64,000 bases of DNA, from assembly GCA_965230375.1 (NCBI GenBank), contig CBDDKU010000007.1:62001-126000 (forward strand). The letters are read 5' to 3'. The stretch comes from CBDDKU01 sp965230375 (GTDB lineage: Bacteria > Bacteroidota > Bacteroidia > Flavobacteriales_D > Cryomorphaceae). The position numbers were made by a program, and so were the translations under genes. Below, piece after piece: positions 9,001 to 21,000 of this stretch. Each line of letters opens with the position of its first letter. The first letter of the stretch is position 1. Under the pieces are notes generated by a model, which worked only from the letters and a program-made list of their open reading frames with translations, was not told the origin of the DNA and searched no databases.

Positions 9001-12000
9001 CCAGAAATGATCAAAGGTTTGATAACATAAATAATACGGTTCACGATATGGACTTAAGCGGGGACATCCTCTATTTCGGAGGAAGTTTTAGCACGGTTCA
9101 AGGTCAGTCGAGGCTTAGGACAGCTGCCGTGGATTTGACGGAAAACTCAATCTTAGACTTTAATCCTGAAGCTAACTCGACTGTTGAAAAAATGAGAGTT
9201 GAAGGTGATCTCATCTACATAGCCGGTTCTTTTACTGAGCTTGGAGGAGAAACCAGACGATACATCGGTGCATACGACATCAATTTAGATCAGTTGACGG
9301 CTTGGGACCCATCTGCGAACTCGACCGTTTTTGATATGCGTCTAAATGGAGATCAAGTTATCATCGTTGGTAGCTTCTCTACTGTTTCGTTTCAGAATTC
9401 CAGATACTTAATTGGTTTCGATCCTGAAGAGAATGAATTGTTCGAACCATTCTCAGCTCCACCAAACAGTACTGTTCTGGACTTGTGGTTCGAAGATGAT
9501 ATGTTGTTAGCGGGTGGATACTTTACAAATTTTGATGGAGAGTCTCGAACGTATTATGCCCAATACGATATGGGTGCAGATATGCTCGACCCCTTTTCAA
9601 TAAACTTGAACAACAGAGTAGAGTCCATTTTTAGGACAGGTTCTAAGCTATACCTGGGTGGGATCTTTTCAACAGCTAATGACGAGCCACGTGGGGCAGC
9701 CCTTTGCTATGATTTAAACGCAGACGAACTCGATGACTGGAACCCAAAACTCAACAGTTGGGTTTACTCCATGTGGGCGGATGATAATCAGATTATTCTG
9801 GGTGGACCTTTTAGTGCTATTGATGTTCAGAATAAGTCGCGAATTGCATGTGTTAACCCAGAAACAGGGGCTCCAGAAGAATGGGGATTATCGAATATTA
9901 CGAGTACGGTATTTGGAATAGATCAATACGACGGTCAACTTTACTTTTGTGGTGCCTTTGGAGCTGTTGATGGAGAGTCTAGAACCTACCTTGCTTCAGC
10001 AGATATAGAGACAGCCGAATTGAGCGATTTCACAGCACCACTCTGTAATAACTGGATCGACGATATTGTCATCCAAGGAAGCGAGTTGTTTGCTGTTGGT
10101 AGGTTCACATCAATTGATGAAACAGAGCGCCTGAGAGGAGCATCATTCGATCTCGAGAACGGAGGTACACTGACAGATTTCGATCCGCGCTTCAATAGTA
10201 TCGCATACATGGTTGAGTCTGACGGGACTAATTTGATCACAGGAGGCTCATTTACAATAACTGGGGTCGAAAGCCGAATAAACTTTGCTGCAATTGATTG
10301 TGAAAATAATCAGGTATTAGATCTTGGAGCAGGTTCCGGGTTTAACAGTACCGTAACTTCGCTCACCTTTGATGATGATCGCATTTATGCTGGAGGATTC
10401 TTTAGCCAGGCTTTTGGTGAAGGCAGATTGCGTTTTGCGGCAATTAACAAGTCAGATGGAACACTTTCGACTTTAACGAGCGATGTGAGTAATATCATTT
10501 ACGATATGGAGATCATGGGCGATGATCTATACATGGGGGGAGCATTTACAACTGTGCAAGGTGAAAGCCGCCCGTATATCGCATCAATCAATACTGAAAC
10601 TGGAGCGTTGAACGATTTCAACCCAAGTCCAAACTCCAATGTATACGACATGGAGTTTTTCAATAATCATATATACTTCGGCGGTAGCTTTTCATTTGTC
10701 GATGGTGAGTCCAGAGGGCGTTTGGCATCTGTAGATTTATCGGACAACTCATTAAGTGATTTTGATGGGCTCGCCAATGGCGCTGTAGAAGAACTTGAAT
10801 TTAGCGATAACCTCCTATACGCAGGAGGATCTTTTTCTACCATAGGTGGAGAGTCAAGGTTGCGCTTGGCCTCGCTGAATACGGTCGATGGAAGTGCCAC
10901 ATCTTGGGCACCATCGCTTAATGGAACAGTTCTCGACTTGTTCATCGAAGAGAATTACCTTTTTGCAGGAGGTAGCTTCTCTACTTTGGATGGTGACCCA
11001 GTTCAACGTTTGGTTTTACTGGACAAAAATACAGGTGAGAACCTATTCAATTTTGCTCCTGCACTTAACAGCACAGTCAACGCGGTCCGCTATATGGATG
11101 GCAAGCTGATATTTGGTGGGGCCTTTACCATTATTGGTTCGAATTACGCACACCCTTACCTCGCTCAATTTGATGTGCCACCACCCGGATCTTCGACTTT
11201 TGCCGTTGATCTTATATCCTTAACAGATGTCAATGGGTTTGATATCGGCTGTAACGGAGACAACACAGGAGAAGTTGAAATTACCCCAACAGGAGGAACC
11301 CCTCCATATAGTTATACATTGACAAATACGGATGAAGCTCTAGTTCGTTCTGGTGATATCAACTCGAGTGGAGAATCTGTCGTTGAGGCAAACCTTCCAG
11401 CTGGAAACTACACCCTTGTTGTGAATGACTCTGATGATGGCGTAGCGAATACCAGTATTCTGCTAACGGAACCTTCTGCTTTTAGTGCCGATGTTGAACT
11501 GGTAGACCCGGTAACAACAGAAGGTGGCGATCAAGCTTCTTTACTGTTAGAAGTCAGTGGTGGAAATGGGCCATTTACTTATCAGTACATAAAAGATGGT
11601 GGAGATCCGGTATTAGGTGATTTTGGAGGCTTGTCAAGTATTCAAATCGAAAACTTGTCAGCTGGAAATTATGGATTCACAATTACTGATGCCAATGGTT
11701 GTGAAACCACGGAGTCGATTGAAATTGACGACTATGTTTTGGTTGTTGTTGAGTTCACCATCTGGGATGAAATAGTTTGTAATGGAGAAGACAATGGAGT
11801 GCTCAGAATTCGAGCTACTCAAGGAAATCCCCCATACACATATGAACTTGATGGTGAAGGAGAAGCTTTTGATCGAAGTGGAACTCTAAATTTCTCAGGA
11901 GCTACGGCTTTTGAAAGTGATTTAGGCCCTGGAGTATATTCAATCACAGTTACAGATCAAACAGGAGTGGAATATTCTGCAGATGATTTGGAACTTATTG

Positions 12001-15000
12001 AACCTCCGGTATTGTCTGCTACCGCAGCCTTGGGGGAACCTGTTTCAACACCTGGAAATAATGATGGAGAGATCGATGTCTCCGTGATGGGTGGAGTACC
12101 GAATTATGTATACCTCGTAACTCGAAACGGTTCTGGCTATACAAGCGGTACTTCGGCAAATGAAAACTTCACCGTGACAGGGCTGATTGAAGGAACTTAC
12201 GTTATCACGATTACTGATCAAAACTCTTGTCAGGTATTGACTAACGAGGTAATCCTTCTAGATGGAGTAGACCCTTGTGCCGGACTAGGAGGAGATACTG
12301 ATAACGATGGAATTTGTGATGATAACGACCCATGTCCGCTGCTTCCCGATCTGGAAAATGGAGATCCTTGTGGCGTTAATGGAACCGTAGAGAACTGTGA
12401 ATGCGTTGAAGAATGCGACTTATCATTAGGTACACCAATAGTAGATTGTGTTGACAATACTTCAGGCGATGACGACTACACGGTAACGATATTCTACTCT
12501 GGTTCAGCACCTGGAGCCGTACTTTCAGTCGCAGACATCTTCGGTTGCGATAATGAAAATATAACCATCAGTGGAGATGATCCTTCAACAGATCCGAATG
12601 GTTCAATCGTATTGACTATAAACGAGTCGGAATCGTGCTGGGGCTTGTCAATAGTAAGTGACCTTTGTGACTTTGAAATTAACGGAACTTCTCCAGATTG
12701 TGCACCGCCGCCATGTGGCTTGTCTCTTGGAGCAGCGGTTGTAGCTTGTGTTGAAAACACGGAAGGTGTTGATGACTACACCGTTTCAATCCCTTACTCA
12801 GGAATAGCTTCTGGTGCAACATTCACGTTTGGTGATGATGATTTATGTACGAACGAAAACATTTCAAGCGATGGAGACGATCCGACCACAGTTGCGAATG
12901 GGACAATAGTTTTGACCATTCCAGAATCGGAGTCTTGTTGGAGCATTAACATCCAGAGCGAATCTTGTGATATAAATCTATCCGGAGCTTCACCATCTTG
13001 TACCGACGACTTTGAAGGTGATGCTGCATCTTGTTCTGATGGAATTGATAACGACGGTGACGGGTTGATTGATTGTGAAGATGGGGATTGCCAAGGCTTG
13101 ACAGCTTCTTCGCCATGTGAAACTTGTTTCGGCGATGGACTTTCTTTTGCCGATGAAGTTATTGAGTATTCTAACCCTTGTCCAGGTACAACCAGTGATG
13201 ACCCGAATGAAGCGCTTGGAACGCCAGATTATACAGCAAACAATGGGTTTGTTAGTCTTGGTGGTGGCGGGTTCATCAAGCTTGCGTTTACGAATAATAC
13301 ACTTGTGAATTCAGGTACCGACGATCCAGACTTGTTCATTTTTGAAATCGGGCCTGCGGTTGAAGGTTCGTTCATCGAGCTTCGTCCACTTGATCAAGCC
13401 ACAGAAGATGCTTTGATCGATGAGGGAATTCTCGATTCAGATGGCGATGGATTCTATGAATTTGGATCTGTAGGAGGGGCTACGGCCGATGTTGATATTG
13501 ATGCTTTCTTCGACAACGCGGTTGGCAACTCACTACTCTTCGATGCGATCAAAATTACCGACGACGGATCAGGATGCTCCGGTTCCACTCCAGGAGCGGA
13601 TATCGATGGGGTATGTGCCTTATCATCTCTACCGTGTAGCATTGGAGCGCCTTGTGATGATGGTGATCCATTGACTGAAAACGATGTTTTCCAGCCTAAT
13701 TGTGAGTGTGCAGGAGAGCCGATTTATGACTGTCCAGACCTTATGGCAGACAACGGCGACGCTTGTGGAGCAGGAGGGGATGGAATAGTGGTCGACTGCG
13801 AATGCCTTTTCCCAGACTGTAATGGTGATCTTGGCGGAACGGTAGCCGATACAGATGATGATGGAATCTGTGATGATGTCGACAACTGTATTGACGAACC
13901 GAACAATGACCAAGCCGACCAGGATGGTGATGAAATTGGAGACGTTTGTGATCCAGATATCGACGGTGATGGATTTGACAATGATGATGACTGTGATCCA
14001 CTCGATCCAAACGTTGGAGCACCAACAACCTGGTATGCCGATTCAGATGGTGACGGATATGGAACGGATGATGTCATGATGGCCTGTGAGCAACCAGATG
14101 GGTTTGCTCCGGTTCCGGGCGATTGTGATGACAATAACCCAGACATCAATCCAGATGCTCAAACATTGACTTTTACAGGTACAGGAGAATTCTCGGATGT
14201 GCTAATCTCTCCTTTGCAGGGAGCACCGGGAACTACCTTTAATTTCTCTGTAATATACACTGACGCTACTGGAGCATTGCCGCCATTTGGATTCCCTCGA
14301 GTATATGTTGATTACGAAGGGAATGGCTCGTTCAATAATGCCAATGATCAAGTATTACTAATGTCTCCCGCAGATGTCTCTGATAACAACACCGTTGACG
14401 GTAAGGAGTATATTGCATCGACGGTTGCTCTCCCAACAGGTCAAAACTATGAGACCTCGATCCGAGTGCAGAATGAAGGCTGTGTGACTCAAATCGGGCC
14501 ATTTGATTATCCTGATGTGTTTACAGAACCGGATTTGGAAATTTTCGCGGATAACATTGAATTTGATAATCCGAATCCCGATGTGTCATCAACAATCATG
14601 GTGACTGCAGAGATTTTTAACAATTCAGATTTCCCAGCTGAGAATTTTGAAGTTGACATTGTGAGCCAATACGAGCCGGAGATTGATTATCCTGAGATTT
14701 TTGTTCCACTGGTTCCACCAAACCAAAGTATTGTAGTTACATGGAACATTGACACACCAGATGAGCCAGCTTGGGTTCCGATTCAGGTTATCGTTGATAG
14801 TAATGATGATATTGACGAAACAAACGAATTAGACAATACGGCTGTTAGACCATATACCAATGGACCATTTAATGTGCCTGGTAGTATTAATGTTACGGCT
14901 TCGGCTTCTCCAGCTGTTCAGTTTACGAGTCCTCTTGCTACAGTTCAAATTTTAGGAGTTGCCAACTATGAAGATACGGCTATTCCGCTGGACGATCCGA

Positions 15001-18000
15001 GCGTAGCAGGAGCCACGGTTTCACTCGTGCATCCGGTTTCAGGAACGACTTATACTGGAAATACCAACTCTCAAGGAGCATTCTCCATAACGATTCCAGC
15101 AAACCTCGGACCTGGAGTTTATCAGGTATCGGGTGAAGTCACAGACTTTACTTTAACTGGGGCATTCCAGACTTCATTTGAGCTGATAGAGCCTGTTGTT
15201 GTGTGCCTACCAGATTTGAGTATTTCTACAAACGTTGCTCAAAATGAAATATTCGTTGGTGAAACGGTTGACGTATCGTTTACCGTTTTGAATGATGGGT
15301 GTGAGCCTTCGCCAGCGACTACAATTAATGTCACGCAAACGAGCGGTATACCTGGTATTGGATTGATAGACGTGCCTGCTCTCGATGTTGGTGATGTAGT
15401 TGTTTTCGATTACTTCGATATCGTGATGAATGATCTCGGCTATCAAACTTTTTGCGGTCGGGTCAACCCGGAATACGAGTTCGATGAAGTGTCTTTCGCA
15501 AATAACTATGATTGTGATGGCGTATTTGTACGCCCACCATTGCCCGATATACAAGTTGGTGGGTATACATCGGAATTGTCGCAGTTTATTTGTAACAACC
15601 CTGTTTTAAATATATCATTTAGTAATGTCGGATACGTTCCAACAGGACCATTCACAGTTGAGTATGATGTAATCAAAAATGGTTTGTTGGATGAGACTTT
15701 TACAATCGACGTTGATGACCTTGCGCCGGGAGAAGTTCAAGTAGTACTTTCTCCTTACACCTACGAAGAGCTTGGTACATACGATATCGAGATTCGATGT
15801 GATGTGCCGCTTCCAAATGGTGAAGTGGAAGAGATCAGCGAAGCTAATAATGTGGCTAGTTTGACACGAAATATCCTAGAGTGCCTTCCACAGCTAGAAG
15901 TTAGAGGATGTGGATTCTTCCAAGTCGACCCGCCGAACTTAACCGAATCTGGGCTTCCTGTTACCTACACCGCCAAAGTGCGCAACACAGGAAACGCCAT
16001 TGCAGAAGGTCCTGTAACACTAGAGTTTGAATTGAGTGGTGGCGATATGTATGAAGTGGTATATCCGGATGATATTGCTCCTGGTCAGCAGGTTGACTTT
16101 GTTACAAACCAAACGTCTGTTGTACCGGCTACACAGACAATCACGGCTACTGTAGATCCTGAAAGCACCATTCCGCAATTTAATGATACGCCTAGCTCGT
16201 ATACTGCCGACTTGTGTTGGGACTTTAGACCCGTGGGTAAATGTGGTGGTGGAAACTTCTGGAATTACACTTATCTGCCTAATCAGATCGTTCAGTTGAA
16301 TGTGGGCGTTCGACAGGATGGAGAGTATAAGGCCACCGACGCTGAAGTGAAGTTTGAAGTAAGCGGACCCGGGATTGTCGGTACTGTAGATCTTGGAAAT
16401 GCAGTCTTACCCGTAGCCAATCGCACATGTGCTTGTCCTATGGTAGCAGTCCTTCCAACGTCGTTTATATTCCCAGAACCTGGAGTGTTTACGTTTACCA
16501 TGACGGCCGATCCAAACGCCACTTTTGCGGAATGTGATGAAACGAATAATGTGCTTGAAGTAGAAGTGACCGTGCTTGATCCAAGTGCAGTTCCACCAGA
16601 CATGAGAATTCTATCAGAATACATCAACCCAAGTCTTCTCAATCCTGATCCAGGTCAGCCTACATTCTTTACCGTGACTTACGAGAATGTCGGGAATTCG
16701 AACGATAGCGATGAGATGGATCTGACGGTACTTGTGGATGAAGAGATGCTGAGCATTGTAGAAAACGTGCCTGGTTTGCTGAGCGGTGAGAATACATCAA
16801 TAGCCATTCCGATCCCTTATTCTACTGATGTTGTCGGAGCACATATTGTACGAGCCATTATTGATTCTGGAGATGAAATTGTTGAAGGGAACGAAGTAAA
16901 CAATGAAGCGACCAGGGCTCTCGTAGTAGGTTCTGCTGCTAATCTATACTTCGAAACTTTTACAGCTTCAGATGGATCTCCTGAGATTGGAGATGGGATC
17001 ATGATAGACGCGACCATTCCGAATAATGGTGATTTAGATACAGATGCAGATGTACTTCTGTCCTACACAAATGCAATGGGTGATACCATCTCAATTGGGT
17101 CAGTGCCTATTTCTGTGGATGCTGGTGGAAGCGTTGATATTAGTTTCCCTTGGATGGTGCTGGACAATAACACGGAGTTGATTGGTGAAATAGCTAATTC
17201 GACAGAACTCGAATTTGACTACACCGACAATTTTGCATCAACAACCCTTGGGGCGTTCGATGTTGGGTTGAGCGTGGAGCTTACCTGTGCAGACCAGTCT
17301 GAAGGGTCTATTACAGCAACGGCCTCAGGTGGAAATGAGCCATACACCTATAGTTGGAGCACTGGGTTCGTAGGCCAAACGCTTGTCGCAGGTCCAGGTA
17401 CCTATATGGTAACAGTGACTGATGCACTTGGGTTTGTCAGTGCGGGTTCTGCAACCATTTTCGAAGACCCAGACTGTATCATCCCTGAGTGTAGTATTAG
17501 TCCAGTGAGTTTCGATATCGCCGACTTCTGCGATGGTGAAACCGGATTGTACTTTGCTTCATTGACCATTGCTTATGAAAACGAACCTGAGGATGGTACG
17601 ATCGATGTCAATGGTACTTCCTTCGAAATCACAGGTAGTCCACAAACTTTTGAGTTTGAACTTGATGAAGGACCAGTGAACTTCGATGTTTCTTTCTCTT
17701 CTGAAGAATCATGTCAGCTAATGGTGATGACAGGTGTTACACTTGAAGCTTGTGAGCAAGACTGTGAAGGAGTTTACGGCGGAGAAAGTCTTCCGGGATC
17801 ACCTTGTACTGTAGGTGGCGAAGAAGGAATCCTGAATGAAAACTGCGACTGTGTAATCACTGAAATGGCCTTCGCAAGTCTTCTGGACTTAGAATGTGGC
17901 GGAATGGTAATTCAGATTTCTGGTGCCTTTGAAGGAGAAACAGACGGTGGGTCTGCAACATCTGATACCCGAACAATCTATGCCTTTGCACCAGATGGTG

Positions 18001-21000
18001 GAAACGGAATTCCAACATATGCTGGAGCATCGTGGCCATATGTCATCATTGATGGCGACTTGGTTATAGATGAAGACATTACTGCAGTCTTAAGTCTCAA
18101 TGACGACGGAGTTCTCCTTGTGAATGGATGGCCAGCATACCAATTCGCAAACGATCAAAGTCCCGATGACGCCACTGGTACATTTGGACCTTGGAACTAC
18201 TTCCTTGCTGATGGTGAATTGAGCCAAGACGCTTGTCCACCTGAGTGTACAACAGAGTCTGCTTCAATTGAGTTTGAAGATGGTTCACTTTCACAAACAG
18301 TTTGTATCGACGATAACATCCCAAGTCTTGTCGATGTCAACGTTGTAGTAGATCCTTCAGGAACGAACTCAACCGTTTGGGTGATCACAGATCCAGATTT
18401 GAATGTTCTTGGACTACCAGCAACCCTAGGTGATGTCGAGTCTATAGACTTCGATCAGGCTGGACCTGGCAACTGCTTGATTTGGCTTCTCGATTTCGAT
18501 CCAGAAAACAGCAACGTAGGAAATCTGGCGATGGACTTCGAAAATGATCTGCCTGTAAATGCAGAAGATCTCGAAGGATGCTATAGTCTATCTAACTCTA
18601 TTGAAGTAGTTAGAATAGAATGTATTCCAGAGTTCGACTGTCCAGAACTTGAAGCAAACATCGGAGATGCTTGTGATGACGGTGATGACATGACTGAAAA
18701 CGACATGGTGAACGACGCATGTGAGTGTGCAGGTACACCAGTTGAAGTATTCGACTGTCCAGACCTTATGGCCAACATCGGCGATCCTTGTGACGACGGT
18801 GATGACATGACTGGAAACGACATGATCAACGCTGACTGTGAATGTGTTGGTGAGCCAATCGTTCCTTCAGACTGCGAAGACTGGGTAATGTACTTGAACG
18901 ACAACGACGGTGGAGAAACTGACCTATACGGCGTACAGCTTGTTGGTGGAAACGCTGAGTTGACTTTCTTGACAACAATCGGATACCAGGCGCACATCGC
19001 TTACAACCCAGCTGACAACATGGTATATGTTGTAAGTAACGTTGATGCATCTTACGTAAAAGTAAACCCACACGTTTCTCCAGTAGAAGTGAGTGAAGTA
19101 ATGTACTTGAGCGAAGACGTACCATCTGTTACTACAGCGGTATTTAGTCCTGACGGAGCCCTATTGATCGGTTCTGCTACACAAGACATGATCTACTCAG
19201 TAGATGTAATGACTAACAACGTGACTGTATACGATGCATACGCACCAGTAAACGGTGGTGACATCGCATTCGACAACGAAGGAATGCTTTACTTGGCTAC
19301 ACGTCAAGGAAACGGTCTTTACGAAGTATACCCTGACGGAGTTTGGGATGATATCCTTATCGGATCTCTTTCTGACCTTGTTACAGGTTTGGCTTTGACT
19401 GAAGATGGAAGACTCCTTACATCACACAATGGAAACGCTAACCTTGAAGTTCGCAACACAGATGGTTCGAACCCTGGTGACACGTATGCCTTGATGTTGG
19501 ATGGAGAAGCTTTCGATCACAACAACGGAGATATGGCTTCAGGTTGCAACACATTCTCTGATGAGAACGAAGGTGACTGTGAAAACTTCGATACCTTCTA
19601 CTCACACTACGGAAGTGGAACAGGCGTATCAGGTGCCGATATCTATCAGGTGATGTATAGCGGCAACGAAGCAGTACTTACATTCTTGACCAATGTGCCA
19701 TTTGGTGCACACATTGCCTACAACGCTGAAGATGATATCCTATACCTTGTGAATCCAAACGGTTCGTTTGTGAGAGCTTACGACCCAACACTCGGTGTGT
19801 TCATCGGCGACTTGCCAATCCTTGGTGGTATCAACAGCCTCTACGCTGTGGTGTACAATCCAGTTGATGGATTGCTCTACGTAGGTGATGACAACGACAA
19901 CGAGATCTACACGATCGACTTGGGTACTGGGCAGGCTACTTACTTTGCTGACGCTCCTGTAAGCGGTGGTGACTTGGCTATCCAAGATGGTAAGCTACTT
20001 CTCGCTAACCGAAATCAAGGTAAACTCTATGAAATCGTAGGTGGTGCCGCTGTATTCGCAGCAGATATTCCAGCTGCCAACGGTATGGCTCAAGCCAACA
20101 ATGCGACAGGCCTTGTGCTTGCCCACCCAGGTACAGCTTCGTTTATCGAAGTAGATGCAGCTGACGGTTCAGAAGTAGCTGTTTACACGGCAACTGTTGG
20201 AGGCGAAGCCCTAACACTTTCTGATGGTGACATGGCCGCTGGATGTGGTGATGATGAGCCAGTGATTGTACCAGATGGTGAGTGCTACGCTGTAGCTGCT
20301 GATGAGTACGTTGAAGGAACGCAGTTAGATAACTCACCATTGTTGGCTGAGCGTGCAGATCCTAACAATGCACTTGGTGCACCAGAAGGAATCGATGCGC
20401 TTGTATTTACAACGCTTGGTTACGGTGGATCTATCACAGTTTCTTTCGACGGATCAGTTCCTAACGGAGAAGGTGATGACATCGAAGTGGTTGAAACATC
20501 TTACAACAACCCTGGATGTGCATCTTACCCTGAGTACGCTACTGTAGAAGTATCTATGGATGGTGTGAACTGGGCAACTGCAGGTACAGTTTGTAAAGGT
20601 GACCCTTACGTAGACATCAGCGACGCTGGAGACTACGAGTACGTTATGTACGTGAGAGTAACCAACGAAAACGACCAATCTACTTCATCTGATGGATTTG
20701 ATGTTGACGGAATCGTAGCGCTTCACAACTGTGAAGAAGACGGTGACGGTGGTGAAGGAGTTGAAGATTTCGCATCTGTAGACTCTCAGAACCAATTGAC
20801 ATCATTCCCGAATCCAACAAATGGTCCTTCTCAAGTCATCTTTGTAACGGCGGAAACAACGAGAACGATTGTTGAAGTATATGATATGAAAGGAAGATTA
20901 GTTGAAACCTTATTTAATCAAGTAGCCGAAGCTGGTGTCCAGTATCGTCTTGATTTCAATGGTACAAACCTTCCAAATGGAGTATATATTTATCGCATGA

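Noticed and set aside
13724..14149. 141-codon minus-strand frame inside the giant gene
   Set aside because: It is a mirror of the GAT/GAC-rich Asp repeats on the + strand and has Ser-rich low complexity; there is no independent support.
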